Below the pieces are notes generated by a model. That model was not told the origin of the DNA, searched no databases, and saw only the letters and a list, made by a program, of their open reading frames with translations. Below, piece by piece: positions 17,309 to 29,068 of a DNA stretch of 64,000 nucleotides. Source of the DNA: Roseomonas aerilata DSM 19363 (GTDB lineage: Bacteria; Pseudomonadota; Alphaproteobacteria; Acetobacterales; Acetobacteraceae); assembly GCF_000711725.1 (NCBI RefSeq), contig NZ_JONP01000004.1, positions 62,001 through 126,000 of the forward strand. The letters are read 5' to 3'. The translations under genes were made by a program, and so were the position numbers. How positions within the stretch are numbered: position 1 is the first letter of the stretch; each line of letters begins with the position of its first letter.

Positions 17309-19540
<2,232 letters not shown>

Positions 19541-19694
19541 GGTGGGCGGGCCCTGTTCTCTCTTCGTTCCAGCGAGGACTATTTAGCAGGCCGCGGGTCC
19601 CAATGCCAGGGCAAGCGCACCCGGGCACGGAGGTGTTGGTTGCCGCGCGGAATGGGGGCCGTATAGCAGGGGCGCAACAAAGCGGGGGAGCCCC

Positions 19695-21317
19695 ATGGCA
19701 CATCGTCGATCGAGCCGGCCGCGCGCGGCTGCCCGTGCCGGGGGCACCGCCCTCCTGATGGCGGCGGCGGCGCTGTTGCCCCTTGGCGCTTCCGCCCAGC
19801 CCACCGACCTGCTGCGTCCGGTGCAGGGCGGGCCGCTGAAGAATCCCGCCCCCTCCTCTCCCGCCCCCTCATCTCCCGCACCGGCCGCGCCCGCGCAGCC
19901 CGCCCGCCCGACAGCACCGACCCCGCCCGCCTATGCCCTGAGCGCGGCCGATGCCGCGCGCACCCCGCCGCTGGCGCCCGAACGACCGGTGCGGGTCAGC
20001 CTCTCCCGTGGGCAGAGGGCCTTCTTCCGCATCGCGCCCGAGGCGGGCGAGGCTTGGGCCGTGGCCACCCGCCGCCTCTCGCGCAACACCGACACGGTGG
20101 TGGCGGCGCTGGACGATGCCGGCGAGGTCGTGGCCGAGGACGACGATGGCGGGGAGGAAAGCCTCGCCTCTCGCCTGGAGGTGCAGCCCGGCGACGGCGC
20201 GCGGCTGCTTCGCGTTGGCACGCTGGAGAATACGGGCGGCCGCTTCGAGGTGGTGCTTACCCGCATTGCCGTCCAGCCGCCGGGCGATTTCGCCACGAGC
20301 CAGGCGGATGCCGCCAGCCGCCCGGCGCTGGCGGTCGACCAGCCCGTCCGCATCCGCCTCCGCCGCAACCAGCAGGCCTTCTTCGCCCTTCCGGCCGATC
20401 GCTCGAACCTCACGGCCCGCACGCGCGGCCTCTCCTCCGGCACGGACACCGCCCTCGCCCTGCTCGATGCCGATGGCCGCGTGCTGGCCGAGGACGACGA
20501 CGGCGGCAACGGCCTCGCCTCCCTCCTGCCCATCGGCCGGGTCGCCCCCGGACCGCTCACGCTGCGCGCCTCCCTGGTAAGCGGGACCGGCAGCTTCGAG
20601 CTGGTGCTGGAGCGCGAGGATCCGCTGCCGGCCGCCGACTTCCCGACGAGCCTGGAAGCTGCCCGCGCCCGCCCGCCGCTCAACCCCGGAGAGGTCGTCC
20701 ATGTGGAGCTGGACCGCGGGGTAGAGGCCTTCTTCGCCCTGCCGGAGGGGCAGCCGGTCACGATCGTCACGCGCAACCTCGGCGATGAGGTGGACACCTC
20801 GCTCGCGCTGCTCGACGCGAACGGCAGCGTGCTGACGGAGGACGATGACGGCGGTGGCGGCCTCGCCTCCCGCGTGACCACGGGCAGCACGGGCGGCCGC
20901 GCCGCCTTTGTCCGGGCGAGCCTCCTCAACAACGCCCGCGGCGGTTTCGACATCGCGGTGCAGGGCGCTCAGGAGGCTGGCGGCGCGGGCGACGTGGACG
21001 GGGCCTCCCGGCGCCCGGCGCTCATCCTCGGCGAGGCCGTCCGGCTGTCGGTGGAGGCTGGCGGGCAGGCCGTCGTCGCCCTTCCCTTCGATGGCCGCCC
21101 GGCCATGGCCATGACCTTCGGCCTTGCGGAAGGGCTGGATACGGTGCTGGAGCTGCTGGACGCGAGCGGCGCGGTAATCGCCGAGAACGACGACGCCGAA
21201 GGGCTCGCCTCGCGCCTGGAAATCCCGGCCGAGCCGCGCCCGGCCTATCTCCGGGTGCGGCTGCTGGAGGACAAGGGCGGCGAGGTCAACCTCGTGCTGG
21301 TGCGGCCCGCGCCCTGA
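19695..21317 (+). CDS. Secreted protein with four tandem PPC-like repeats
   Basis: The 540-residue protein begins with a signal peptide (about 1-35, cleavage near GASAQ), then a Pro/Ala-rich linker (50-80). The rest is four copies of a 90-95-residue unit at about 97-190, 216-308, 333-424 and 447-537. Each unit has a strand pair ending in AFF/ALP, then DT.L.LLDA.G.V.AE and an acidic turn: EDDDGG at 148-153, 266-271 and 382-387, END D-type at 497-500, followed by LASRL. This is the pattern of bacterial pre-peptidase C-terminal (PPC) beta-sandwich domains, normally appended to secreted proteases, and the acidic turn may bind calcium. No catalytic domain is present. The function is unknown. It is a stand-alone gene set between recO and parC on the opposite strand, with GGGGGAG before the ATG. 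Confidence 0.87.
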   Translation: MAHRRSSRPRAAARAGGTALLMAAAALLPLGASAQPTDLLRPVQGGPLKNPAPSSPAPSSPAPAAPAQPARPTAPTPPAYALSAADAARTPPLAPERPVRVSLSRGQRAFFRIAPEAGEAWAVATRRLSRNTDTVVAALDDAGEVVAEDDDGGEESLASRLEVQPGDGARLLRVGTLENTGGRFEVVLTRIAVQPPGDFATSQADAASRPALAVDQPVRIRLRRNQQAFFALPADRSNLTARTRGLSSGTDTALALLDADGRVLAEDDDGGNGLASLLPIGRVAPGPLTLRASLVSGTGSFELVLEREDPLPAADFPTSLEAARARPPLNPGEVVHVELDRGVEAFFALPEGQPVTIVTRNLGDEVDTSLALLDANGSVLTEDDDGGGGLASRVTTGSTGGRAAFVRASLLNNARGGFDIAVQGAQEAGGAGDVDGASRRPALILGEAVRLSVEAGGQAVVALPFDGRPAMAMTFGLAEGLDTVLELLDASGAVIAENDDAEGLASRLEIPAEPRPAYLRVRLLEDKGGEVNLVLVRPAP

Positions 21318-21318
21318 G

Positions 21319-22059
21319 TCAGCCGGCCGCCTCCGCCCGGGTCGCGATCCGGTCGGCCAGCGCCTCGCGCGCCGCGGGCACGGGGCGGTGGCGCGTGCCG
21401 AAGGCGTCCCGGGAGAGGAAATGGCCGGTCACGCGGAGCGCGGCCGCCCAGTCGGCGGGGCCGCTCGGCAGGCTGGCATCCCGCAGAAAGGGCGGCAGGG
21501 GCAGCATCCGGTCAGCATAGGGCGCGGCGATATCCGCCCGCGCGGCCCGACCGGATTTCGGGGAAACATGGGTAAGCCCCTCCGTGTCCCCCGTCATGGC
21601 GCAGCGCGCGAGATCGAGGCCGTAGCCCAGCTCCGAGAGGAGCAGGACCTCCCAGTGGAGGTAGTCCGGGATCACGTCCTCCGCCCCGCGCTGGAGATGG
21701 GCGAGAATCGGCACGAGGGCGCGGAAGACGGCGGGGTGCGGCTCCCGTTCCGGCAGGGCCTCGGCCGCGACGGTACAGGCGGAGGAGAGCAGCGCGAGGG
21801 CCAGCGGGTCCTCCATGGCCAGCGCGGCCGTGGGATGGACCAGCTCTCCGCTGAGCGCCCCCAGCTGGTCGGCCAGGCGGCCGATCCAGCGGGCGTCGAC
21901 GAGGTTCCCCGGCAGCCAGAGTGCGGCCTGCGCGCGCGAGGCGCCGCCCTTTGCCAGGCCACCGTGGCGGCCGTGGTCCTCGGTGAGAAGTGTCACGATC
22001 GCGCCGCCCTCACCGAGCGGGCGGGCCTCCAGCACGATGCCCGGGGCAGTCCATTCCAT
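21319..22059 (-). CDS. recO: DNA repair protein RecO
   Basis: The 246-residue protein has the RecO N-terminal OB fold (APGIVLEARPLGEGGAIVTLLTEDHGRHGGLAKG) and the helical C-terminal domain with FExxLLxxLGYGLDLxxC in the form LLLSELGYGLDLARCAMTG. RecO loads RecA onto SSB-coated DNA with RecR in gap repair. The zinc-finger cysteines found in some homologues are absent. It follows era by 42 bases on the same strand, the usual alphaproteobacterial order, and converges with the PPC-repeat gene with one base between stops. Confidence 0.93.
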   Translation of the reverse strand: MEWTAPGIVLEARPLGEGGAIVTLLTEDHGRHGGLAKGGASRAQAALWLPGNLVDARWIGRLADQLGALSGELVHPTAALAMEDPLALALLSSACTVAAEALPEREPHPAVFRALVPILAHLQRGAEDVIPDYLHWEVLLLSELGYGLDLARCAMTGDTEGLTHVSPKSGRAARADIAAPYADRMLPLPPFLRDASLPSGPADWAAALRVTGHFLSRDAFGTRHRPVPAAREALADRIATRAEAAG

Positions 22060-22101
22060 GAGGGGAAGATGGGGCGCCGCGGCCGGCGGCGCCAGCCAGG
22101 C

Positions 22102-23040
22102 CTAGTCCAGGTCTTCCAGGCCGAGAGCCCGCAGCCGTCCCCGCTCCTCGTCCCAGCCCGGCCGGTCCTTTACGTTCAGGAACAGGTGCACCGGCCGCTC
22201 GAGCAGCTTGGTCAGCTCGGCCCGCGCCCTCTGGCCGATCTCCCGGATGCGGGAGCCGCGGTCGCCGATCAGAATCGCCTTCTGCGAGGCGCGGCCGACA
22301 TAGATCGTGCAGTCAATGCGGACAGAGCCGTCCTTGCGCTCCTGCCAGGATTCCGTCTCCACCGTGGCGTGGTGGGGAACCTCCTCGTGGGTCTGGCGCA
22401 GGATCTGCTCGCGCACGATCTCGGCCGCCAGCATGCGGTCGGTCACGTCGGACAGCTCGTCCTCGGGGAACAGCCAGGGACCAAGGGGCATGGCCTCGCA
22501 CAGCCGGGCACGCAGCCGGTCCACGCCGTCGCCGGTTTCGGCGGAAACCATGAAGGTCTCGGCGAAGGTGAGCAGGCCGGTCAGCTCGGCCGTCAGCGGC
22601 AGCAGGCGCTTGGTGTCGAAAAGGTCGGTCTTGTTCAGCACGAGCCAGAGCGGCGGCGTGCCTTTGGCGAGCTTCCTGATGATGGCGCGCAACGGGTCCG
22701 TCACCCCGGCGCGCGCATCGACCACCAGCATCGCCACATCGGCGTCCTGCGCCCCACCCCAGGCAGCCGCGACCATCGCGCGGTCCAGCCGGCGGCGCGG
22801 GGCGAAGATGCCAGGGGTGTCCGTCAGCACCACCTGCGCCGGCCCCTCGCTGAAGATGGCGCGGATGCGGAAGCGCGTGGTCTGCGGCTTGTTCGAGACG
22901 ATCGATACCTTCGCCCCCGCCAGCCGGTTCACCAGGGTGGACTTGCCCGCATTGGGGGCGCCGAGCACGGCAGCTAGGCCCGCACGGGTGGGGCCTTCCG
23001 GCGGAGGCGTCGCGGCGAACGCGCCGTCTTCGTCAGCCAC
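22102..23040 (-). CDS. era: GTPase Era
   Basis: The 312-residue GTPase assists 16S rRNA maturation and 30S assembly. G1 is GAPNAGKST (27-35), G3 DTPGIF, G4 NKTD, and G5 SAETGDG. The C-terminal KH domain has GRASQKAILIGDRGSRIREIG and ends with VHLFLNVKDRPGWDE. The first 20 residues are an acidic, Pro-rich extension. The start overlaps the rnc stop by eight bases, so the two are translationally linked. Confidence 0.96.
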   Translation of the reverse strand: MADEDGAFAATPPPEGPTRAGLAAVLGAPNAGKSTLVNRLAGAKVSIVSNKPQTTRFRIRAIFSEGPAQVVLTDTPGIFAPRRRLDRAMVAAAWGGAQDADVAMLVVDARAGVTDPLRAIIRKLAKGTPPLWLVLNKTDLFDTKRLLPLTAELTGLLTFAETFMVSAETGDGVDRLRARLCEAMPLGPWLFPEDELSDVTDRMLAAEIVREQILRQTHEEVPHHATVETESWQERKDGSVRIDCTIYVGRASQKAILIGDRGSRIREIGQRARAELTKLLERPVHLFLNVKDRPGWDEERGRLRALGLEDLD

Positions 23041-23716
23041 GGCCGAGTTCCTTCAGCAGCGCCTCGGCCGCCAGTTGCTCCGCACCGCGCTTGCTCTCGC
23101 CCGAGGCTTCGGCGGTCTTGCCGCAGGCGCGGACGGAAACGGTGAAAACAGGAGCGTGGGAGGGGCCTTCGGCGCTCTTCGTCACGTATTCGGGCAGACC
23201 CATGCCTCGGCCGAGCGACCACTCCTGCAGACGGCTCTTGGCGGACATGGGCGGGGTGGCGTCTGCCTCCATATACCCGGTCCACTCCCGCCGGACAAAG
23301 CCGCGTGCCTTCTCCAGCCCGCCATCGAGATATAGGGCGCCGATCAGCGCCTCGGTCGCGTCGGCGAGGACATTGGCGCGCTGGCGCAGCCCGGTGCGCC
23401 CTTCGGCGGGCGGAATGCGCAGCGCGGCGGAAAGGCCGATCACGTCGCCCACCTTCGCCAGCGTCTCGGCCGCCACCAGCACCGCCAGGCGCTTGCCGAG
23501 TTCCCCCTCCCGCTCCTGCGGGAAGCGCTCAGACAGCCACTCGGCCATCAGCAGCGCAAGGACGCGGTCGCCCAGGAACTCCAGCCGCTCGTTCGAATCG
23601 AGCTGGTTGCGCTTGGGGTCGGCGGCGGAGCGGTGGGTGAGCGCCTGTTCGAGCAGGGCCGGGTCGTTGAAGTCGTGACCCAGCCGCAGGGCCAGGGCTG
23701 CGACGGGAGCTTTCAC
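23033..23716 (-). CDS. rnc: Ribonuclease III
   Basis: From the GTG at 23716 the protein has 227 residues, the normal length, starting VKAPVAALALRLGHDF. The catalytic signature NERLEFLGDRVL is at 42-53, with the second acidic site ADATEALIGALYLDGG (about 115-130), and a C-terminal double-stranded RNA-binding domain (SRLQEWSLGRG to KRGAEQLAAEALLKELG). It cleaves double-stranded RNA in rRNA processing. No ATG is available in frame near the start: an ATG at 23730 is out of frame and meets a stop at once. That five-codon frame ends at the GTG and may be fortuitous. It sits between lepB and era as in most Proteobacteria. Confidence 0.94.
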   Translation of the reverse strand: MKAPVAALALRLGHDFNDPALLEQALTHRSAADPKRNQLDSNERLEFLGDRVLALLMAEWLSERFPQEREGELGKRLAVLVAAETLAKVGDVIGLSAALRIPPAEGRTGLRQRANVLADATEALIGALYLDGGLEKARGFVRREWTGYMEADATPPMSAKSRLQEWSLGRGMGLPEYVTKSAEGPSHAPVFTVSVRACGKTAEASGESKRGAEQLAAEALLKELGRG

Positions 23717-23729
23717 GGGGAGGGGTTCA

Positions 23730-24482
23730 TCAGCGGACGCCCGAGAAGATGCGGCTCCAGCGAACGGAGAAGGGCCAAGCCCAGACTTCCCACCAATTCG
23801 CCGTTCCGTCCCAGGAGAAGAAGATGAACTCCGCGCGGCCGACGAGGTTTTCGACCGGAACGAAGCCGACATAATTCGTGGCGCGACTGTCGAGGGAGTT
23901 GTCGCGGTTGTCGCCCATGGCGAAGACGTGGTCCGCTGGAACGACGAATTCCTGCGTGTTGTCGTAGGGGCCGTCATCGGAGGCCTCCAGGATTTCGTGG
24001 GTGCGGCCGGGGCCGTTGGCGCTGGGCGGCAGGGTCTCACGGTAGAGGTTGACTGTGATGCGGGGACCGTCGCCCTCGACCGTGTAAGGACCGACACGCA
24101 CGCGGTTCACGGGGGTGCCGTTCACCCGCAGCACGCCGCCCCGCACCTGGATGCGGTCGCCGGGCAGGCCGACGATGCGCTTGATGTAGTCGGTCACTCC
24201 GTCGCGCGGCAGCTTGAAGACCGCGACGTCGCCGCGCGCCGGCAGGCTGCCGAAGACGCGGCCGCGGAAGAGGTTCGGGCTGAAGGGCAGCGAGGCCCGG
24301 GAGTAGCCGTAGGAATACTTCGAGACGAAGAGGTAGTCGCCGACCAGCAGCGTCGGGATCATGCTGCCGGAGGGAATGTTGAACGGCTCGAAGGCGACGG
24401 TGCGGATCCCGACGGCGATGAGGCCCGCGTAGAGGATCGTCTTCAGGCTCTCCAGCCAGCCGCCGGAGGACTTCTTGGTCAT
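23730..24482 (-). CDS. lepB: Signal peptidase I
   Basis: The 250-residue protein has one N-terminal membrane segment (about 12-30) and a periplasmic catalytic domain. The nucleophile Ser40 is in IPSGSMIPTL and the general base Lys101 in DYIKRIVGLPGD. The GDNRDNSLDSR box is near residue 205. It removes signal peptides of exported proteins. The start MTKKSSGGW at 24482 was chosen over an upstream frame because it gives the normal short cytoplasmic tail. The unusually long 112-base gap to acpS upstream holds a GC-rich stretch with no obvious promoter. Confidence 0.95.
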   Translation of the reverse strand: MTKKSSGGWLESLKTILYAGLIAVGIRTVAFEPFNIPSGSMIPTLLVGDYLFVSKYSYGYSRASLPFSPNLFRGRVFGSLPARGDVAVFKLPRDGVTDYIKRIVGLPGDRIQVRGGVLRVNGTPVNRVRVGPYTVEGDGPRITVNLYRETLPPSANGPGRTHEILEASDDGPYDNTQEFVVPADHVFAMGDNRDNSLDSRATNYVGFVPVENLVGRAEFIFFSWDGTANWWEVWAWPFSVRWSRIFSGVR

Positions 24483-24594
24483 GGTGGTAATGCTCGCGGC
24501 CCCAGCCGGCCGGCCGAACGCCCCCAAAAACCTATGAATGGGGGTCGGGTCGGGCCGCCGCAGGGCGGGTGGGTGCGCCAGAAGGGCGCGCCTG

Positions 24595-25011
24595 TCAAGG
24601 AAGGGGCTGGAGCGGCACGGCCGAGATGATCACCACCGCCTCGGCATAGGGGTACTCGTCGGTCATCGTAAGCGACACCTGCGGCGCATGGCCGGGCGGC
24701 ACCAGCCGCTCCAGCCGCGCCAGCGCGCCGCCGGTCATGCGCAGCGTGGGCTGGCCGGAGGGCAGGTTCACCACGCCGAGGTCCCGCCAGAAGACCCCCG
24801 CCCGGAAACCGGTGCCGAGCGCCTTGGACGCCGCCTCCTTCGCCGCGAATCGCTTTGCGTAGGTCGCGACCCGCGTGCGCTCGCCCCGCCGCTCGGCCTT
24901 GGCGCGTTCGGCCTCCGTGAAGATGCGGGCGAGGAAGCGGTCGCCGTGGCGCGCGATGGTCCGCTCGATCCGGCGGATGTCCACCATGTCGTTGCCGAGA
25001 CCCAAAATCAC
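24595..25011 (-). CDS. acpS: Holo-[acyl-carrier-protein] synthase
   Basis: The 138-residue enzyme attaches 4'-phosphopantetheine to acyl carrier protein. It opens with [16 protein letters not shown], where Asp8-type metal ligand DIRRIE is typical, and contains [15 protein letters not shown], the Glu metal ligand and CoA-binding motif. The GTG start at 25011 shares a GTGA overlap with the stop of the (p)ppGpp synthetase gene. In many Alphaproteobacteria pdxJ lies between these genes. It is absent here. Confidence 0.94.
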   Translation of the reverse strand: MILGLGNDMVDIRRIERTIARHGDRFLARIFTEAERAKAERRGERTRVATYAKRFAAKEAASKALGTGFRAGVFWRDLGVVNLPSGQPTLRMTGGALARLERLVPPGHAPQVSLTMTDEYPYAEAVVIISAVPLQPLP

Positions 25012-27326
25012 GACTTGGCCCGCTCCACCTGCTCGATCCCCGGCAGGGAACGGAGCGCCGCGATGACGCTGGAGAGGTGGCGGAGGTCCTTCACCTCCAG
25101 GTCCACGTTCAGTTCGGCGAAATCGGCGGCGCGGTGGAGGAAGCGAAGCGACTGGATCCGCGCCTCCTGCTTGGCGATGGCCGTGGTCATGCCGGCGATA
25201 GCCGGCCCCTCGTTGGAGGTCACGACCGAGAGGCGGGCGACGTGCTCGCCGGCGGCGCCCGGCTGTGTGTCCCAGTCCACGTCGATGAAGCGCTCGGGCG
25301 TGGCGGCGAAGGCTTCCAGCGTGTGGCATTCCTGCTTGTGGATGGTCACGCCGCGCCCGGTGGAGACGATGCCGACGATCCGGTCCCCAGGCACCGGGTG
25401 GCAGCAGCCGGCGAAGCTGACGGCCATGCCGGAAACGAGGCCAGTGATGCCATGCGCCACCTCCCTCTCCCGCGGGCCGCGGGCGACGGTGGCGCCGGGC
25501 TTGCCGCGGGCGCGGGTGAGGGCCAGGGCCTCCAGGCCCGTAACGGCCGGGCGCGGTGGGCCGCGAAGCTCCGGCACCGCGGCGTGGAGCACGTCCCGCG
25601 CCGTGATGTTGCCGTTGCCGACGGCGATGCAGAGCTCCTCGAAGCCCGGCTGCTTGAGGGCCTTCACCGCGGGCTCGGCGATGCGCTCGGAGAAGTCGAG
25701 GCCCTCCTGGCGGAAGGCGCGGGCGATGGCCTGGCGGCCGTTCTCGCGGCTCTCCTCCCGTTGGCGGGCGAGCACGGTGCGGCGGATGCGGGCGCGGGCC
25801 TTGCCGGTGACGACGAAGCGTTCCCAGGCCGGGTTGGGCGTGCCGCCGCGGGCGGTGATGATCTCGACCTGGTCGCCGTTCTCGAGCTGGTGGCGCAGCG
25901 GCACGATGCGGCCGTTGATCTTCGCGCCGACGCAGCTATCCCCAATCTGGGAATGGACGTGATAGGCGAAGTCCACCGGCGTCGCCCCGCGCGGCATGGC
26001 GATGAGGTCGCCCTTCGGCGTGAAGCAGAAGACCTGGTCCTGGTGGAGGGCGAGCTTCGTGTTCTCGAGAAAGTCCTGCGCCTCGCCGGCGTTCTCCAGG
26101 ATTTCCAGCAGGTCCTTTACCCAGGGGAAGCGCTTGCGGTTCCGCGCCGCGTTCACGACGCCGTCCGGGCCCTGCTTGTAGATCCAGTGCGCGGCGACGC
26201 CGAACTCCGCGACCTCGTGCATCTCCGGCGTGCGGATCTGCACCTCGATCTTGGCGTTCCGCCGCTCCGGGACCGTTACCCCCGTATGGAGGGACTGGTA
26301 GCCGTTGGGCTTGGGGGTGGAGATGTAGTCCTTGAAGCGGCCGGGAACGACGCGATAGGCGGAGTGAACGGCGCCGAGCGCCGCATAGCAGTTCGCCTTG
26401 TCGTCGGTGATGACGCGGAAGGCCATGATGTCCGAGAGCTGCTCGAACTCGACCTTTTTCGAGTGCATCTTCAGCCAGATGCCGTAGGCCGACTTCTCGC
26501 GGCCCTGGATGTCGATCACCGGCACGTCGGCGTCGCGCAGGCGGTGGCGCAGGTCCTCGGCAATCTCGGCGATCAGGTCGGCGCCCTGGCCGCGCAGGAA
26601 GGCCAAGCGTGCGGTGATGGTCTGGGAGGCGTCCGGCTGCAATTCCCGGAAAGCGCGGTCCTCCAGCTCGTCCTTCACGGCCTGCATGCCGATGCGCTCG
26701 GCCAGCGGCGCGTAGATCTCCATCGTCTCCCGCGCCGTGCGCTCGCGCCGGTGCTGCTGGGGGACGAAGTGCAGCGTCCGCATGTTGTGGGTGCGGTCGG
26801 CGAGCTTCACGAGGAGGACGCGGATGTCCTCGCTCATTGCCAGCACGAGCTTGCGAAAGTTCTCGGCCTGCTTCGTGCGCTCGGACTGGAGTTCGAGCCG
26901 CGTCAGCTTCGTCACACCGTCCACCAGCCGCGCGACCTCTGAGCCGAAGTCCCGGCTGAGCTGGGCGAGGGTGACGCCCGTGTCCTCCACCGTGTCGTGG
27001 AGAAGGGCGGTGGCGATGGTGGCGGCGTCGAGCCGGTAACCGGCGAGGATGTTCGCGACAGCCACCGGATGGCCGATATAGGGGTCGCCGTTATCGCGCT
27101 TCTGCTCGCGATGGGCAGCCTCGGCGACGCGATAGGCTTTCTCGATCAACGCGCCGTCCGCGCGGGGATCGTAGCCGGTGACGAGGGTCGCGAGGGCCTT
27201 GCCCGGATCCGTTTCCGGGCTGCCGGTTTCCAGCTTCGCAGGGCCGCGGCTGACCACGCCCTCGGGCGCCCAGAGGGGGCCCGTGACGGCACCGGGGAGA
27301 ATGGGTTTCCCGGCGCCGTCGCTCAT
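25008..27326 (-). CDS. Bifunctional (p)ppGpp synthetase/hydrolase (Rsh/SpoT type)
   Basis: The 772-residue protein sets the stringent-response alarmone level. An intact HD hydrolase domain is visible: YIGHPVAVA and [13 protein letters not shown] with DGVTKLTRL. The synthetase domain has [31 protein letters not shown] and [11 protein letters not shown]. The RFKD form (rather than the acidic EFDD-type) is that of bifunctional enzymes. TGS ([23 protein letters not shown]) and a C-terminal ACT domain ([16 protein letters not shown]) complete the standard layout. As in most Alphaproteobacteria it follows rpoZ directly (22 bases) and is probably the only long RSH enzyme. Confidence 0.95.
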   Translation of the reverse strand: MSDGAGKPILPGAVTGPLWAPEGVVSRGPAKLETGSPETDPGKALATLVTGYDPRADGALIEKAYRVAEAAHREQKRDNGDPYIGHPVAVANILAGYRLDAATIATALLHDTVEDTGVTLAQLSRDFGSEVARLVDGVTKLTRLELQSERTKQAENFRKLVLAMSEDIRVLLVKLADRTHNMRTLHFVPQQHRRERTARETMEIYAPLAERIGMQAVKDELEDRAFRELQPDASQTITARLAFLRGQGADLIAEIAEDLRHRLRDADVPVIDIQGREKSAYGIWLKMHSKKVEFEQLSDIMAFRVITDDKANCYAALGAVHSAYRVVPGRFKDYISTPKPNGYQSLHTGVTVPERRNAKIEVQIRTPEMHEVAEFGVAAHWIYKQGPDGVVNAARNRKRFPWVKDLLEILENAGEAQDFLENTKLALHQDQVFCFTPKGDLIAMPRGATPVDFAYHVHSQIGDSCVGAKINGRIVPLRHQLENGDQVEIITARGGTPNPAWERFVVTGKARARIRRTVLARQREESRENGRQAIARAFRQEGLDFSERIAEPAVKALKQPGFEELCIAVGNGNITARDVLHAAVPELRGPPRPAVTGLEALALTRARGKPGATVARGPREREVAHGITGLVSGMAVSFAGCCHPVPGDRIVGIVSTGRGVTIHKQECHTLEAFAATPERFIDVDWDTQPGAAGEHVARLSVVTSNEGPAIAGMTTAIAKQEARIQSLRFLHRAADFAELNVDLEVKDLRHLSSVIAALRSLPGIEQVERAKS

Positions 27327-27348
27327 CGGGTGCTGCGGCTGCGCGCGG

Positions 27349-27747
27349 TCAGCGGCGGCCGCCCAGCTCGGCCGCGATGGCGGCCTCGAGGTCGTCGCCG
27401 GACATATCCTCGACCTGCATGCCCGCCTCGCCGGCGCTCTCCTCGGTCACGTCCATGACGCCGAAGATGTTCTCGTCGGTGGCGATGAGGTCGATCACCT
27501 CCTCCTCCACGGGCTCCGGCTCCGGGGCGCGCAGGAGGGACTTAATGATGTCCTGCTCGAGGCCACCGAGCTCGACCGTCTGGTCCGCGATCTCGCGCAG
27601 CGCGATAACGGGGTTCTTGTCGTTGTCGCGATCGACCGTCAGCTCGTCGCCGCGCGAGATGGCGCGGGCGCGCTGCGCGGCGAGAAGAACGAGATCGAAG
27701 CGGTTGGGAACCTGAAGGATGCAGTCCTCGACCGTGACGCGGGCCAT
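27349..27747 (-). CDS. rpoZ: RNA polymerase omega subunit
   Basis: The 132-residue protein starts [28 protein letters not shown], the omega signature, and includes [16 protein letters not shown]. Omega helps assemble RNA polymerase and forms part of a ppGpp site, which fits its place before the (p)ppGpp enzyme gene. The C-terminal half (about 80-132) is an acidic tail with no clear homology, longer than in E. coli but common in Alphaproteobacteria. The ATG at 27747 was chosen over a much longer open frame upstream. Confidence 0.96.
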   Translation of the reverse strand: MARVTVEDCILQVPNRFDLVLLAAQRARAISRGDELTVDRDNDKNPVIALREIADQTVELGGLEQDIIKSLLRAPEPEPVEEEVIDLIATDENIFGVMDVTEESAGEAGMQVEDMSGDDLEAAIAAELGGRR

Positions 27748-27784
27748 GGCGGACTCCCTAAGCTGTGTACGGGGCGAAGGGATG

Positions 27785-27813
27785 ACATAGAGAGCCGCCG
27801 TTCCAAAGGCAAG
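27785..27813 (-). promoter_or_regulatory. Promoter of rpoZ operon
   Basis: On the minus strand CTTGCC (27813-27808) and CTATGT (27790-27785) are separated by exactly 17 bases, close to the alphaproteobacterial housekeeping consensus CTTGAC-N17-CTATAT. It would start transcription about 30 bases before rpoZ. This suggests rpoZ, the alarmone gene and followers have their own promoter rather than depending on folK. Confidence 0.55.
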
Positions 27814-27820
27814 GCCAGCC

Positions 27821-28366
27821 CTATCCGGCCGGGCGCATGGGAGCGTCCGGCAGGGAGCGGAGCATTTCGGATACGCTACGGCCGCTCGCCGGCTCCGTCC
27901 AGTCCGGCCAGACCTCCGCCAGGGGCACCAGGACGAAGCGGCGCAGGTGGGCGCGCGGATGGGGCAGCACCGGGTCCGGCGCCGCCCGGACCAGCCCGCC
28001 CATGGCCACGATGTCGAGGTCGAGCGTGCGCGGCGCGTTGGGATAGGGCCGCACCCGCCCAGCGGCGTCCTCAATGGATTGCAGCGCCCGCAGCAGCGCC
28101 GCCGGCTCCGCCGCGCCCCGAAGCCGGGCGACGCCGTTCACGTACCAGGGGCTGCCGGGGTCCGGCGGCTCGGGCGCCGTTTCCCACCAGCGGGAGACCG
28201 CGACGAGGGAGAGGCCGAGCAGCCCGTCCAGGGCCGCCGCGGCGCGCCGGCAGGTGGCAAGCGGCGCCGCACCATCGCTTCCCGGCAGGTTGGCGCCGAT
28301 GGCGACGAGCGTATCCCCCTGCCCCGCGGGCTCAGGAATAGCGCTCTTCCCGCCAGGGATCGCCAC
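27821..28366 (-). CDS. folK: 2-amino-4-hydroxy-6-hydroxymethyldihydropteridine pyrophosphokinase
   Basis: The 181-residue protein has the HPPK pattern: [10 protein letters not shown] near 22-31, [19 protein letters not shown], and [12 protein letters not shown] with the metal-binding Asp pair, then [19 protein letters not shown]. It pyrophosphorylates the pterin in folate synthesis. The GTG at 28366 is the only plausible start and gives a 35-base overlap with the preceding molybdoenzyme gene. The extra 18 residues before the conserved core are poorly conserved, so a non-standard later start is possible. Confidence 0.92.
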   Translation of the reverse strand: MAIPGGKSAIPEPAGQGDTLVAIGANLPGSDGAAPLATCRRAAAALDGLLGLSLVAVSRWWETAPEPPDPGSPWYVNGVARLRGAAEPAALLRALQSIEDAAGRVRPYPNAPRTLDLDIVAMGGLVRAAPDPVLPHPRAHLRRFVLVPLAEVWPDWTEPASGRSVSEMLRSLPDAPMRPAG

Positions 28367-29018
28367 GGTCGTGATAGCCGCGGACCTCCCAGAAGCCAGG
28401 CTTGTCCTCGGCGATCAGGGTGATCCGCCGGATCCACTTCGGGCTCTTCCAGAGATAGAGGTGCGGCACCACGAGGCGCAGCGGACCGCCGTGCTGGCGG
28501 CTCAGCGGCTTGCCCTCCCAGTGCGTGGCCAGGAGGTTCTCCGGGCGGGCGAGGTCGTCCAGCGGCAGGTTCGTCGTGTAGCCGTCATGCGACTCCATCG
28601 TGACGAAGCGGGCCTCGGGGCGCGGCTCGGCCTGCGCGAGGAGGTCGATGATCGCGATGCCCCGCCAGTCGTTGTCGTAGCGCGACCACTGGGTGACACA
28701 GTGGATGTCGTTCCGCCGCTCCTCCTGCGGCAACGCCATCAGCTCGGCCCAGGAGAGGGAGAGCGGGTTGCCCACCAGCCCGTCGATGTCGAGCCGCGCC
28801 GCCGCCTCGGCCACGGCCGGCTGGATGCCGAGGTCGAGCACGGGCCAGTCCGTCACCAGGCGCTGGCCGGGCGGCAGGCGGTCCTGGTCGGGGTCGCCGG
28901 CGGTGCCGGTCAGCAGCCGGCCCTCCTCGGCCCAGCGCTGCTTCGTGCGGATGAGCTTTTCCTTGATGCCCTCAAGGAGGCCCTCGGGCTTGCCGGCGGG
29001 CGTGTTGCTGTCGGTCAT
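28332..29018 (-). CDS. Small sulfite-oxidase-like molybdopterin oxidoreductase
   Basis: The 228-residue protein has only the molybdopterin-binding sulfite-oxidase fold (about 60-215). The molybdenum ligand is the Cys of DIHCVTQWSR, followed by ESHDGYTTNLPLDDL, LLATHWEGKPLSRQHGGPLRLVVPHLYLWKSPKWI and [19 protein letters not shown]. These are the marks of the short cytoplasmic YuiH-like group. No signal peptide, haem domain or membrane partner is present, unlike MsrP/SorAB. The physiological substrate of this group is not established. The start is the ATG at 29018. It shares a strand with folK, overlapping it, and with the lipoprotein hydrolase upstream. Confidence 0.88.
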   Translation of the reverse strand: MTDSNTPAGKPEGLLEGIKEKLIRTKQRWAEEGRLLTGTAGDPDQDRLPPGQRLVTDWPVLDLGIQPAVAEAAARLDIDGLVGNPLSLSWAELMALPQEERRNDIHCVTQWSRYDNDWRGIAIIDLLAQAEPRPEARFVTMESHDGYTTNLPLDDLARPENLLATHWEGKPLSRQHGGPLRLVVPHLYLWKSPKWIRRITLIAEDKPGFWEVRGYHDRGDPWREERYS

Positions 29019-29068
29019 GGCGTCATGAGGTGCCCTTGCTGGCGCGCGGATGCAACGGGAAGTCGGGG

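Noticed and set aside
23717-23732. Five-codon leader peptide before rnc (ATG at 23730)
   Set aside because: It is too short and has no ribosome-binding site of its own, and it merely overlaps the lepB stop region.
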